From Sulfidibacterium sp964549335 (GTDB lineage Bacteria; Bacteroidota; Bacteroidia; Bacteroidales; F082): 64,000 bases of DNA. The stretch is taken from contig CAZJUQ010000031.1 in assembly GCA_964549335.1 (NCBI GenBank), forward strand, positions 52,257 through 116,256, written 5' to 3'. Of this stretch, positions 41,625-50,580 are shown piece by piece; position 1 is the stretch's first letter; each line of letters opens with the position of its first letter. The notes beneath the pieces are model-generated. The model searched no databases and was not told the DNA's origin. It saw only the letters and a list, made by a program, of their open reading frames with translations. The translations under genes and the position numbers were made by a program.

Positions 41625-43001
41625 CTATTTGGAAATGTCTTTGAGGGTAATCTCTTTGCCGAGGTAAAAATCAAGAATTTTTGTTTTGAAAATATAATCG
41701 AATTTTGCCGAAGCAAGATCCGACTCGGCATTGCTTAACTGGATTTTAGCCACATTGTAATCGGTTGAATTGAGCATCCCGACGTTGAGTTTTTCTTGGG
41801 CATATTTAAACGATTCGCGCAACGACTCCACCGACTTTTTTCTTGCCTGATAGGTTTTATATGCTGCAATGGCATCGGTGTATGCCTGTTCTATACGTTT
41901 GCGCAAGTTGTTTTTTTCCAACTCGAGATTCAAATTTGCCGTCTCTTTGTAAATTTTCGACTTGTTTATGTAGTTCGACACCTGAAAACCGTTGAAAATT
42001 GGAATGTATAATCTAAATGCCAATGTTATGTTACGGTTGTCGGCTATTTGGTCCCAAAAGGGTTTTTCCATGTTAAAATCGGGGCTTGTGGGGTCGTAAC
42101 TCTTTTTTATTTGGTCGGAGTAGTTGTTTCCGTAACTTCCGTTCAGCGTTAAACGCGGGCTGCGTTGACCGCGGGCAATGGCAAGCGACTGCTCGGCACT
42201 TTTAAGCGAATATTCGGCACTTTTAATTTCGGGCATTATGCCTATGGCGGTATTGTAAATAGTATTTACCGGTAATAGTTGCGGCTTTGCATTTATATCC
42301 AATTGCGGCTTTTCAATGTCGAATTGGATGTCCGATTTCAAATCCAAAAGCTGCATCAAATCGAGGTACGACAACGTCAAACGGTTTTTAGCGTTTACAA
42401 GGTTAACCTCTTCGTTGGCTCCTTGAGCCTCTATGTCCAGCAGGTTGCCTTTTGCCAATACACCGGCTTCCACCTGTTTTTTTGTACGGATTATCTGTTG
42501 CCTGGTTATTTCAACCTGGCGTTTTGCGTTGTTTACCAACTCTGTGTTAAATAGTATTTGTAAGTATGCCGCTGCAATATTCAACGACATGTCGTTCTTT
42601 ATTTTGTCCGAATTGTACTTTTTGGCAAGGTAATCAAACTGGCGTTTCCTTATGGTGTTTACCTGCTGAAGTCCGTTAAAAAGCGTGATGTCGCTGTTTA
42701 ACGAAAAATACATCTGACGGGTGGTTTTGTTAGTGTAACGGTAGGTTGCCATGTCGAGCGACCGCCCCCAACCCGTATTGTGCGAAGCGCTGGCATTAAG
42801 CGTGGGTAAAAGCGAAAGTTTGCTTTGCAATAAATCTTCACCCGACGACTCCACGTCCAAAACACTCTGTTTTATCTGAATGTTGTGTTCAAAAGCGTAG
42901 TTGATGCATTTTTCCAACGACCATAACTCTTGTGCCACAACATTAATGCTTATAAAAACAAATGCAAATAAAAAGGTAAACGCTATTTTTGATTTTTCCA
43001 T
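41625..43001 (-). CDS. TolC-family outer-membrane protein (orphan)
   Basis: A 458-aa TolC-like protein. The signal peptide ends INVVAQ (Gln at +1), followed by LWSLEKCINYAFEHNIQIKQ. Both duplicated halves are present, the second starting near residue 245 (NTAIGIMPEIKSAEYSLKSAEQSLAIARGQ-like). The C-terminal half has NVGMLNSTDYNVAKIQLSNAE. No adaptor or pump gene is adjacent, unlike the TolC at 31086, so its partners must be elsewhere. Upstream (43086-43099) is a short inverted repeat that could be an operator. Confidence 0.88.
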   Translation of the reverse strand: MEKSKIAFTFLFAFVFISINVVAQELWSLEKCINYAFEHNIQIKQSVLDVESSGEDLLQSKLSLLPTLNASASHNTGWGRSLDMATYRYTNKTTRQMYFSLNSDITLFNGLQQVNTIRKRQFDYLAKKYNSDKIKNDMSLNIAAAYLQILFNTELVNNAKRQVEITRQQIIRTKKQVEAGVLAKGNLLDIEAQGANEEVNLVNAKNRLTLSYLDLMQLLDLKSDIQFDIEKPQLDINAKPQLLPVNTIYNTAIGIMPEIKSAEYSLKSAEQSLAIARGQRSPRLTLNGSYGNNYSDQIKKSYDPTSPDFNMEKPFWDQIADNRNITLAFRLYIPIFNGFQVSNYINKSKIYKETANLNLELEKNNLRKRIEQAYTDAIAAYKTYQARKKSVESLRESFKYAQEKLNVGMLNSTDYNVAKIQLSNAESDLASAKFDYIFKTKILDFYLGKEITLKDISK

Positions 43002-43363
43002 TTTTGTTTCTTTTTATTATCTGTTTACATCAAAATTTTGAAATACCGGTACAGTACAAATATTGACGGTATGTAACCCAATTTTGTTACAAATGTAACT
43101 CTTTGTGGTGTATCAAAATAATTTTAGCGGCAAAAATATTTATAAAAAACCGTAAATTGAGGCCGTTTAAAGTTAACGCTTTAATAACTAAGTCTTAATA
43201 GGCGGAGGGTCAAAGTTTAACTTGCACTAAACCGTTTGGAAGTCTTCTATTTGCCGTCGTTTTTCCAACGTAAACAAATCGTGCGGGTTTTTTTCAAAAA
43301 GAGAGTTTGTTGCATCTCCTTTTTTTTTCTTTAAGGCAGGGTATAATTAAACAATATGATTTC
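43002..43363. other. Intergenic spacer with short inverted repeat
   Basis: A 362-bp AT-rich spacer between the TolC start and the end of the small lipoprotein gene. The only structure I see is GTTACaaatGTAAC at 43086-43099, a 5-bp perfect inverted repeat 85 bp before the TolC start. No coding potential and no good TAnnTTTG box on the minus strand were found. Confidence 0.4.
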
Positions 43364-43672
43364 TTATTTTACTTTTTTACCGCCGCGGCAATTGTTATTA
43401 AAAAGCCTGTCCCACAGGCTCCGGCGGTGAACGCGGTTGGCTTTGCGTTGTTGTTTTTTTGCCTCTTTCATAAGCTCTTTGGTGAGTTCCGACTGGTTTT
43501 TATAATGCTCTTTTTTTGCCTTGTTGTACTCTTTGGCATCCCTCTTCTCCCTCTCTTTTTGGAGTTTTTCGGCTTTTTTGTCGACCGTAGGCCTGAAAAG
43601 CGTACACGACGGTGTTGCCGAAAGTACTATTACCGTTATAACGGAAACAAAAAAAATTCGAATTGTTCTCAT
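43364..43672 (-). CDS. small lysine-rich lipoprotein
   Basis: A 102-aa protein from the ATG at 43672; the frame is open to 43747, but only the shorter form starts with a signal peptide (MRTIRIFFVSVITVIVLSATPSC). The lipobox Cys is followed by a short, very basic helical region rich in Lys and Glu (KKAEKLQKEREKRDAKEYNKAKKE) and a tail RRSLWDRLFNNN. Function unknown. It diverges from the lipoprotein gene at 43777. Confidence 0.62.
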   Translation of the reverse strand: MRTIRIFFVSVITVIVLSATPSCTLFRPTVDKKAEKLQKEREKRDAKEYNKAKKEHYKNQSELTKELMKEAKKQQRKANRVHRRSLWDRLFNNNCRGGKKVK

Positions 43673-43776
43673 TAATAAAAAGCGAAATTCCAATATTATT
43701 GCAAAAGAAAATCTTTTTTCTGTCGAAAGCAAAATTTTGATGCTCAAAAACCGTTACTTTTACAATTGTTTTTTTT

Positions 43777-44262
43777 ATGACACAAAAATTGAACATACCG
43801 GTTGTATTGATAGTTGCCGCCATGGCTTTTCTGTTGTCGTCGTGCGGTAACAAAAACAATATAAATCCGAATATTCCTTACGGCACAATACGTATTGACA
43901 TTGATCCCAATTCTTCGTTTTACCAGGAACTTAACACGGTGGGAGGGTGGACTTACGTAGATAACGGCCAACCCGGGGTGAGTATCACGGGAAACAGCCG
44001 CGGGGTAATAATTTACCGTTATACCGAGTCGGAATTTATGGCTTACGACAGAATGCCGCCTAACTATCCCAACGATTGCTGTACCGGTAACGGCTTGTGT
44101 ACACGGCTTGTTGTTGGCGATTACTACCCCATGGTTAAAGATACGTGCAACGGAAATTTGTATATGCTTGTTGACGGTTCACTTTTTAAGGGCAATGGAC
44201 AGTATCCGTTAATACGTTACAGTGCGGTTTACGACGGTGGGCTGTTGCATATTTATAAATGA
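43777..44262 (+). CDS. lipoprotein of unknown function, Rieske-like motif spacing
   Basis: A 161-aa lipoprotein: the signal ends FLLSSC, then GNKNNINPNIPYG. The mature part is beta-rich (TIRIDIDPNSSFYQELNTVGGW, GVIIYRYTESEFMAYDRMPPN). It ends with a run that in form resembles a Rieske fold without the Cys-His ligands: CCTGNGLCTRLVV, DGSLFKGNGQYPLIRYSAVYDG. No His ligands are seen, so cluster binding is unlikely. I recall related proteins in Bacteroidota with no assigned role. The 239-bp gap after it shows no convincing gene. Confidence 0.72.
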   Translation: MTQKLNIPVVLIVAAMAFLLSSCGNKNNINPNIPYGTIRIDIDPNSSFYQELNTVGGWTYVDNGQPGVSITGNSRGVIIYRYTESEFMAYDRMPPNYPNDCCTGNGLCTRLVVGDYYPMVKDTCNGNLYMLVDGSLFKGNGQYPLIRYSAVYDGGLLHIYK

Positions 44263-44501
44263 TGGTTTAATTTTAATGTCCGGAAAATGTCATTTTGTTA
44301 AAAAAAATTCAATGCTCTTTTGTCTCTCGTTTTTATTACAATACTCCTTAATTCCAATATTGCAAGGTGATGGAACGACAGCCTGCGGAATAACCGTGTT
44401 GGAGTATAATTATCAAAATTTTGACGGAAACATTCATTGCAGTACAATTAACGTGGATTTTGTGTCAAGAAAGACAAAACGGGTTTAAATCCTTTGTGCT
44501 T

Positions 44502-45443
44502 ATGCGGAAATATGCTCTAACGTCCAAAGAAAAAGAAAAACGCCTTGTTTGGGCTTCGGTAAGAGCTACACTCGAAGCTTTCAGGTTTAAATACAAGCGC
44601 AACGGTAAAAGAAGCAAAAGCCGTTGGACGCTATTCGAAAAATTGTTGCATGTTTTTGTCATCTTATTGAAAATAGCGGGACTGTACAAAAAAGGCGTTG
44701 ATAACGTTAAAAATATTCTTGTAAACAGGATTACAGTAAAAAATGAAAATTTACCCGGCGGTTTCGACGGTTTTAAGATATTGCATCTTAGCGATTTGCA
44801 CATAGATGCCATTGAAGGTTTCGAAAATACGGTAATCGAAAAAATATCTCCTCTTGAATACGATTTGTGTGTTATCACAGGCGATTTCAGAAAAAACACC
44901 TCCGGAGGTTATAAAAATATAATTCCGGCAATTGAAAAAATAGTGAAAAATATAAAGTCGAAAGAGGGAATTTTAGCCACTTTGGGAAATCACGACAGTT
45001 TCGGAATGGTAGAGCCTTTGGAGAAAACGGGAATGAGAATGCTTATTAACGAAACGGTTACCGTTGAAAGGAACGGCGGGGAAATTCATTTTACGGGAAC
45101 CGACGACACATATTATTTCTATACCGACGAAGCTTTAAATGCTTTGGAAGAAAACAGAAGCGGATTCAAAGTGGTTTTGTCGCATACAAGCGAACTTTAC
45201 GACATTGCCGCCTCTAACGGTTACTCTTTGTATTTGTGCGGACATACGCACGGCGGACAAATTTGCCTGCCCGGCGGCATTCCTGTCATTGCTCACCAAA
45301 AGGAGGGCAGACGGTTTGTAAAAGGGTTGTGGCACATAAACGGCATGACGGGTTATACAAGTGCGGGTGTGGGAGTTTCGGGGGTTCCCCTCAGATACAA
45401 CTGTCCGGGAGAGATAGTATTGATAACATTGAAAAAAGAGTGA
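44502..45443 (+). CDS. YkuE/YaeI-type metallophosphoesterase
   Basis: A 313-aa calcineurin-like phosphoesterase from the ATG at 44502; the frame extends to a TTG at 44421 without support. The metal-site motifs are LHLSDLHID, TGDFR, LGNHDSFG, LSHTSE and CGHTHGGQI. The N-terminal basic segment followed by a hydrophobic stretch (LLHVFVILLKIAGLY) may anchor it to the membrane. Close relatives act on lipid-linked phosphates such as UDP-diacylglucosamine, but the substrate here is open. The stop overlaps the next start by 1 bp (TGATG). Confidence 0.86.
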   Translation: MRKYALTSKEKEKRLVWASVRATLEAFRFKYKRNGKRSKSRWTLFEKLLHVFVILLKIAGLYKKGVDNVKNILVNRITVKNENLPGGFDGFKILHLSDLHIDAIEGFENTVIEKISPLEYDLCVITGDFRKNTSGGYKNIIPAIEKIVKNIKSKEGILATLGNHDSFGMVEPLEKTGMRMLINETVTVERNGGEIHFTGTDDTYYFYTDEALNALEENRSGFKVVLSHTSELYDIAASNGYSLYLCGHTHGGQICLPGGIPVIAHQKEGRRFVKGLWHINGMTGYTSAGVGVSGVPLRYNCPGEIVLITLKKE

Positions 45444-46129
45444 TGATAGTAATTGGCGACTACAGATTGCCCTTAGAGGCAAAAGAAGAATTACGCCGTT
45501 TTGCCCGCTTTGTCCCCTTTGCGGCAAACAGTATTGTTTATAATGCCATTTCGGGACACCCAGATATCTTTTTCTGCTTTACTGACAATTACGTTGTGGT
45601 GGCTCCGAATACCCCTTCCGGATACAAGCAAATTCTTAAAGATGCAAAAGTTGATCTCTTTGAAGGAAAAAACACGGTGGGAAATAGATATCCCTCTTCG
45701 GCCAGGTACAATGCCGTGGTTACCCGCAATTTTATTATTCATAACCTTGAAATTACCGACGAAACGGTTTTAAAAACATTTCCGGACAGAAGACAAATAC
45801 ACGTTAATCAAGGATATACCCGTTGCAGTCTGTTTGCTCTTGACGATAATGCTTTTATAACAAGCGATAAAGGAATTTTTAAAACCCTCGAAAAATATGA
45901 GGTGGAAATTCTTTATGCCGATTCGTCGGATGTTGTTTTGCCGGGGTTGTCGAACGGCTTTATCGGCGGCTGTTTTACACGGAAAGGCGACAGGGTTTTT
46001 GTTACGGGAAGTCTGAATTTTATCAAAAACGGTGAAACAATACGCAACTTTATAAACCGCAGGGGTTACGAAATTGTACAACTGTACGACGGCCCTCTTT
46101 TCGACGGGGGCGGACTTCTCTTTTTATAA
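45443..46129 (+). CDS. DUF6873-like (GME-fold) protein
   Basis: A 228-aa protein from the ATG at 45443, which overlaps the phosphoesterase stop. It carries the motif set I associate with DUF6873: NAISGHPDIFF, IHNLEITDE, VNQGYTRCSLFALDDNAFITSDKGI, LPGLSNGFIGG and GSLNF. The family is placed in the guanidine-modifying/GME fold; the conserved Cys and acidic residues suggest an enzyme of unknown substrate. I know the family mainly from Firmicutes, so its translational coupling to a phosphoesterase here is notable. It is convergent with thiL. Confidence 0.68.
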   Translation: MIVIGDYRLPLEAKEELRRFARFVPFAANSIVYNAISGHPDIFFCFTDNYVVVAPNTPSGYKQILKDAKVDLFEGKNTVGNRYPSSARYNAVVTRNFIIHNLEITDETVLKTFPDRRQIHVNQGYTRCSLFALDDNAFITSDKGIFKTLEKYEVEILYADSSDVVLPGLSNGFIGGCFTRKGDRVFVTGSLNFIKNGETIRNFINRRGYEIVQLYDGPLFDGGGLLFL

Positions 46130-46179
46130 CGTCTGTTTGGGTTGTCTTGTCCGGCTTTGTTCAACAATGCAAAACACCG

Positions 46180-47250
46180 TTAACGTCCTCCGTTAATTTT
46201 TCCTCCGTTTCTTCCTTTCATTCCGTCCCAGCCTTGGGCTTTAAGTTCTATACTCCGGTTATCGGGAGTAATTAACCTGTTTCCTTCGGAGGCATCGGTA
46301 ATATATCCTATTATCGTTATGTCGTTGCTCTTTTTCAGTTTTTCGAAATCTTTTTGATTTATTGTAAAAAGCAGTTCATAATCTTCGCCGCCGTTCAGTG
46401 CTGCAATGGAGGGTATAATGTTAAACTCTTTTGCCAAATCGTAAGTGTTTTGTGCAATGGGTATTTTTTCCTCCACGATGGTAACGCTTACCCCCGAATT
46501 TTTTGCTATATGCATGGCTTCCGAAGCCAAACCGTCCGAAATATCAATCATCGAAGTAGGTAATATTTTATGTTTTGCAAGTTCTCTTACAATGTCGGTG
46601 CGGGCTTCGGGTTTTAATTGGCGTTCAAGAACATAATCGTTTCCCGAAAGTTCGGGTTGCATGTCGGGATTTGCCAAAAAAGCCTTTTTCTCTCTTTCGA
46701 GTAATAACAATCCCATGTAAGCTCCTCCCAAATCGCCGGTAACACACAACAGGTCGTTGGGTTTTGCTCCGTTGCGGTAAACAATTTTATCTTCGTTGGC
46801 TTCGCCCAATACCGTTATCGAAATAAACAGTCCGTGTACGCTTGTGGTGGTGTCGCCTCCTACAAAATCGACATTATATACCTGGCAAGCCTTTTTTATT
46901 CCCGAATACAGCTCTTTTAAGGCTTCAAGGGTATATTTGCTCGAAACCCCTATTCCTACCACAATCTGTTTCGGTAAAGCGTTCATTGCGGCAATATCCG
47001 AAAAGTTTACCGCTGCCGCTTTGTATCCCAGATGTTTCAGGGGGGTAAAGGTCATGTCGAAATGAACTCCTTCCAAAAGCAAATCTTTCGAAATTAATAT
47101 TCTCTTCTTCCCTCCGGCTTTTATCACGGCGGCATCATCGCCTATTCCAAATAACGTCGAAGGGTTTTTAAAAGATACATCTTTCGTCAGTTCGTCAATC
47201 AATCCGAATTCGCCCAATTCCGAAAGAGGTGTGAGTTTTGAATTATCCAT
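46180..47250 (-). CDS. thiL: thiamine-monophosphate kinase
   Basis: ThiL phosphorylates thiamine monophosphate to the active cofactor thiamine diphosphate. The 356-aa protein has the PurM-like signatures SLFGIGDDAAVI-type text (GIGDDAAVIKAGG), SKDLLLEGVHFD, AAVNFSDIAAMNA, VGGDTTTS, VTGDLGGAYMGL and IDISDGLASE, with GGEDYELLFT near the end. The family is ATP-dependent with aspartates binding metal. The gene is transcribed alone, divergent from the PGM-GH65 gene, and has its own -7 box. Confidence 0.94.
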   Translation of the reverse strand: MDNSKLTPLSELGEFGLIDELTKDVSFKNPSTLFGIGDDAAVIKAGGKKRILISKDLLLEGVHFDMTFTPLKHLGYKAAAVNFSDIAAMNALPKQIVVGIGVSSKYTLEALKELYSGIKKACQVYNVDFVGGDTTTSVHGLFISITVLGEANEDKIVYRNGAKPNDLLCVTGDLGGAYMGLLLLEREKKAFLANPDMQPELSGNDYVLERQLKPEARTDIVRELAKHKILPTSMIDISDGLASEAMHIAKNSGVSVTIVEEKIPIAQNTYDLAKEFNIIPSIAALNGGEDYELLFTINQKDFEKLKKSNDITIIGYITDASEGNRLITPDNRSIELKAQGWDGMKGRNGGKINGGR

Positions 47251-47266
47251 ATAACATATTTTTTTG

Positions 47267-47274
47267 CAAAAGTA
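47267..47274 (-). promoter_or_regulatory. -7 box for thiL
   Basis: Minus-strand TACTTTTG matches TAnnTTTG and ends 16 nt before the thiL ATG at 47250. No TPP riboswitch-like sequence lies in the short leader. Confidence 0.45.
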
Positions 47275-47440
47275 ATAAAACTCGCCTTCTCAAATACCTT
47301 CGCAACCGTTTGCAATAAGTTTGTATTTTTATATGAAACAATATTTTACCCGAAAAACGTTTTATTGTTTTTCTTTGTACATTAATGTTGTAAAATTATT
47401 ATCACTTTTGCACCCGTAAAAACACAATGAAATTTCAATT

Positions 47441-50400
47441 ATGCATAAATATCATTTCGATGCCGTTATTTTCGACCTCGACGGTGTAATTACAAAAACC
47501 GCTACTGTACACAGTCATGCATGGAAAAAGATGTTTGACGAATATTTGCGTTATCGCAATGCTAAATACGGCGAACCGTACAAAGAATTTTCGCAAGACG
47601 ATTATCTGGCATTTGTTGACGGCAAACCCCGTTACGACGGCGTGAAAAGTTTTTTGGAGTCGCGTAACATAGATATTCCTTTCGGCACACCTGCTGATAC
47701 TCCCGGTATGGAGACCGTTTGCGGTTTGGGAAATAAAAAGAATTTCGCCTTTAACGAAGTTTTGAAAAACGAAGGTGTAGAGGTCTATCAATCTACCGTT
47801 CAACTTATGGAAGACCTCCGCAATGCAGGAATACGCGTGGGAGTGGCTTCCTCAAGCAAAAACTGCGAAGCGGTACTGAAGGCAGCGGGTTTGATGCATC
47901 TTGTGGAAACACGGGTTGACGGCGTGGTGTCTGCACGGTTGGGATTAAAAGGGAAACCCGCTCCCGACATATTTATCAAAGCCGCCGCAAATCTCGGTGT
48001 TAAGCCATACCGTGCCGTGGTTGTGGAAGATGCTGTTTCGGGAGTTGCCGCAGGACGTAACGGTAATTTCGGGTATGTCCTCGGAGTGGCACGCGAAGGA
48101 AATAAAAGGGATTTGATGATAAACGGTGCCGACGAGGCGGTTACCGACCTGAAAGAGACAAATTTAAATAAAATTGAACATTGGTTCGTCGAAGGATTGA
48201 TAAATGATGGCTGGAGGCTGGTTTACCGCGATTACGATCCTGATAAAGAACGCTCGCGCGAAGCTTTGTTAACAGTCGGCAACGGATACTTCGGTACCCG
48301 CGGTGCCATGGAAGAGACTCAGCAAAACACCGTAAACTATCCCGCAACATACATTGCCGGCGTTTATAATAAACTTAAAACCGAAATAGCCGGCAGGGAG
48401 GTCGTTAACGAAGACCTTGTGAACTGCCCCGATTGGCTTTCATTTACCTTTAAAGTCGAAGACGGAATGTGGGTAAATCCCAACAATGTCGAAATACTCG
48501 ATATTGAAAGAAACCTTGATTTTAAAACGGGATTGCTCTCCAAAACAATGACAATTAAAGACGGCGATGGAAATATAACTAAAGTTGAGTCGTTCAGGTT
48601 TGCTTCAATGGAAAATATGCATGCGGCAGCTTTAAAATATAAAATAACACCTTTGAATTATTCCGGTTTGGTTTCGGTGGCTTCAACACTGAACGGCGCA
48701 ATTATAAACCAAGGAGTGGAACGTTATAAACCGCTTAATTCAAAACATCTTAAACCGCTTTTGCAGGGCGGCGAAGCAAATACCACTTATCTGAAAGTTA
48801 AAACAACACAATCGGAAATAGAAATTGCCGAAGCTTCAAAATTGCTTGTGGAAAACATTAATGACAACGATATTGCGGTTAGCCTCGAAGAGGGTATGGC
48901 TATTTCGGTTTTTGAAAAACATATGGAGAAAGGGGAAACCTTGACGGCGGAAAAACTTGTTTCCATTTTTACATCCAACGACGACGAAAACCCCTTAATG
49001 TCGGCACTGGAGACAGTAAAATCTTTTTCCGGTTTTGATGCCTGTTTCGACGCCTCGGCAAAGGCATGGGGAAAAATTTGGGAAAAGAGCGATGTCGTAC
49101 TTACGGGCGATCGTCTTGCTCAAAAACTATTGAGGATGCATATTTATCACCTTATGGTATCGGCGTCGCCGCATAACAGATATATTGATGCCGGAATTAC
49201 AGCGAGGGGATTGCACGGCGAAGCATACCGCGGACATGTTTTTTGGGACGAACTTTTTGTGCTGCCGTTTTACGGTATTCATTTTCCCGAAACCGCCCGT
49301 TCTTTGTTAATGTACCGGTACAGGCGTTTGAATGAAGCAAAAAAATATGCCGCACAATCGGGATACAAAGGTGCTATGTTCCCGTGGCAAAGCGGTAGCA
49401 GCGGAAGTGAAGAGACACAAACGTTGCATCTGAATCCCGTATCGGGAGAATGGGGCGACGATTTCTCCTCTCTCCAGCGTCATGTTTCGCTATCGGTGGC
49501 TTACAATGTTTGGGAGTATTTCCACATTACCAACGATACGGAATTTTTGGAAAACTACGGAATGGAGATGATTTTGGAAATATGTAAGTTTTGGGAGAGT
49601 AAAACAAAGTGGGATGAAAACAGACAACGCTACAGTATTGACAAAGTGATGGGGCCCGATGAGTTTCACGAAAAGTATCCCGGAACCGGCGAAGGCGGCC
49701 TTAAAGATAATGCCTATACCAATATTATGGTGGCATGGCTCTTTAAAAAAGCATCTGAACTTATTGATAAAATTTCAGACAAAGCAAAGGAAAAGGTTTT
49801 TAACAAAACGGGAGTCTCGTTGCATGATTTGGAAAAGTGGAACAGCATCAGAAAAAAACTTAGATTGGTAATCTCAAAGGAGGGTATAATAGCCCAATAC
49901 GACGGCTATTTCGATTTGAAAGAACTCAATTGGGAATACTACCGTAAAAAATACGGTAACGTTTACAGAATGGACCGCCTGTTAAAAGCCGAAGGAAAAT
50001 CGGCCGACGAATATAAAGTGGCTAAACAGGCCGATACCTTAATGGTATTTTATAATTTGGAAAAAAGGGAAGTTGACGGTTTGATTGGCGATATGGGGTA
50101 CAAATTGCCTGCCGGTTATTTGAAAAAAAATCTGAAATACTATTTGGAACGCACTTCGCACGGCTCCACATTAAGCAGGGTAGTACACGCAAAACTTGCA
50201 GAAATGGTGGGTGATAAAAAGCGTGGGTTTGAACTATACAGAGATGCCCTGACAAGCGATTACAACGATATCCAGGGAGGTACTACGGGCGAAGGTATTC
50301 ATGTGGGTGTTATGGGAGCCACAATACTTATTGCTCTTTTTACTTATGCCGGCACCAATTTGAAAAACGACATATTGGAGGTAAATCCTTCGCTGCCCGA

Positions 50401-50566
50401 AAACTGGGATAAAATAAGTTTCGGGCTGACTTTCAAAAATGTAAATTATAAATTAGCTGTAAAAGAGCAGGAGGTTGAGATTGTTGCCGCCAGGAATGCA
50501 GGCGCTAAAATTTTCGAAAAGGATATAGCACTCGAAAACAACAAAAAAATTGTAGTGTCAAAATAA
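47441..50566 (+). CDS. beta-phosphoglucomutase fused to GH65 disaccharide phosphorylase
   Basis: A 1041-aa two-enzyme protein. Residues 1-240 are a HAD-type beta-phosphoglucomutase: nucleophile Asp12 and acid/base Asp14 in VIFDLDGVIT, VASSSKN, and VVVEDAVSGVAAG. Residues 250-1041 are a family 65 glycoside phosphorylase: NGYFGTRGAMEE, RGLHGEAYRGHVFWDELFVLPF, the catalytic acid Glu741 in MGPDEFHEKYPG, and GTTGEGIHVGVMGAT. GH65 enzymes cleave alpha-linked disaccharides with phosphate to beta-glucose 1-phosphate, which the mutase turns into glucose 6-phosphate. The fusion should channel that product. Whether maltose, trehalose, kojibiose or another sugar is used cannot be read reliably. A P-loop kinase gene follows after 14 bp. 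Confidence 0.92.
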   Translation: MHKYHFDAVIFDLDGVITKTATVHSHAWKKMFDEYLRYRNAKYGEPYKEFSQDDYLAFVDGKPRYDGVKSFLESRNIDIPFGTPADTPGMETVCGLGNKKNFAFNEVLKNEGVEVYQSTVQLMEDLRNAGIRVGVASSSKNCEAVLKAAGLMHLVETRVDGVVSARLGLKGKPAPDIFIKAAANLGVKPYRAVVVEDAVSGVAAGRNGNFGYVLGVAREGNKRDLMINGADEAVTDLKETNLNKIEHWFVEGLINDGWRLVYRDYDPDKERSREALLTVGNGYFGTRGAMEETQQNTVNYPATYIAGVYNKLKTEIAGREVVNEDLVNCPDWLSFTFKVEDGMWVNPNNVEILDIERNLDFKTGLLSKTMTIKDGDGNITKVESFRFASMENMHAAALKYKITPLNYSGLVSVASTLNGAIINQGVERYKPLNSKHLKPLLQGGEANTTYLKVKTTQSEIEIAEASKLLVENINDNDIAVSLEEGMAISVFEKHMEKGETLTAEKLVSIFTSNDDENPLMSALETVKSFSGFDACFDASAKAWGKIWEKSDVVLTGDRLAQKLLRMHIYHLMVSASPHNRYIDAGITARGLHGEAYRGHVFWDELFVLPFYGIHFPETARSLLMYRYRRLNEAKKYAAQSGYKGAMFPWQSGSSGSEETQTLHLNPVSGEWGDDFSSLQRHVSLSVAYNVWEYFHITNDTEFLENYGMEMILEICKFWESKTKWDENRQRYSIDKVMGPDEFHEKYPGTGEGGLKDNAYTNIMVAWLFKKASELIDKISDKAKEKVFNKTGVSLHDLEKWNSIRKKLRLVISKEGIIAQYDGYFDLKELNWEYYRKKYGNVYRMDRLLKAEGKSADEYKVAKQADTLMVFYNLEKREVDGLIGDMGYKLPAGYLKKNLKYYLERTSHGSTLSRVVHAKLAEMVGDKKRGFELYRDALTSDYNDIQGGTTGEGIHVGVMGATILIALFTYAGTNLKNDILEVNPSLPENWDKISFGLTFKNVNYKLAVKEQEVEIVAARNAGAKIFEKDIALENNKKIVVSK

Positions 50567-50580
50567 AAAATACCGGAATT

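Noticed and set aside
44222..44488. 88-codon plus-strand frame between the lipoprotein and phosphoesterase genes
   Set aside because: It begins inside the upstream gene, has no signal or domain and no sensible start context; coding is unsupported.
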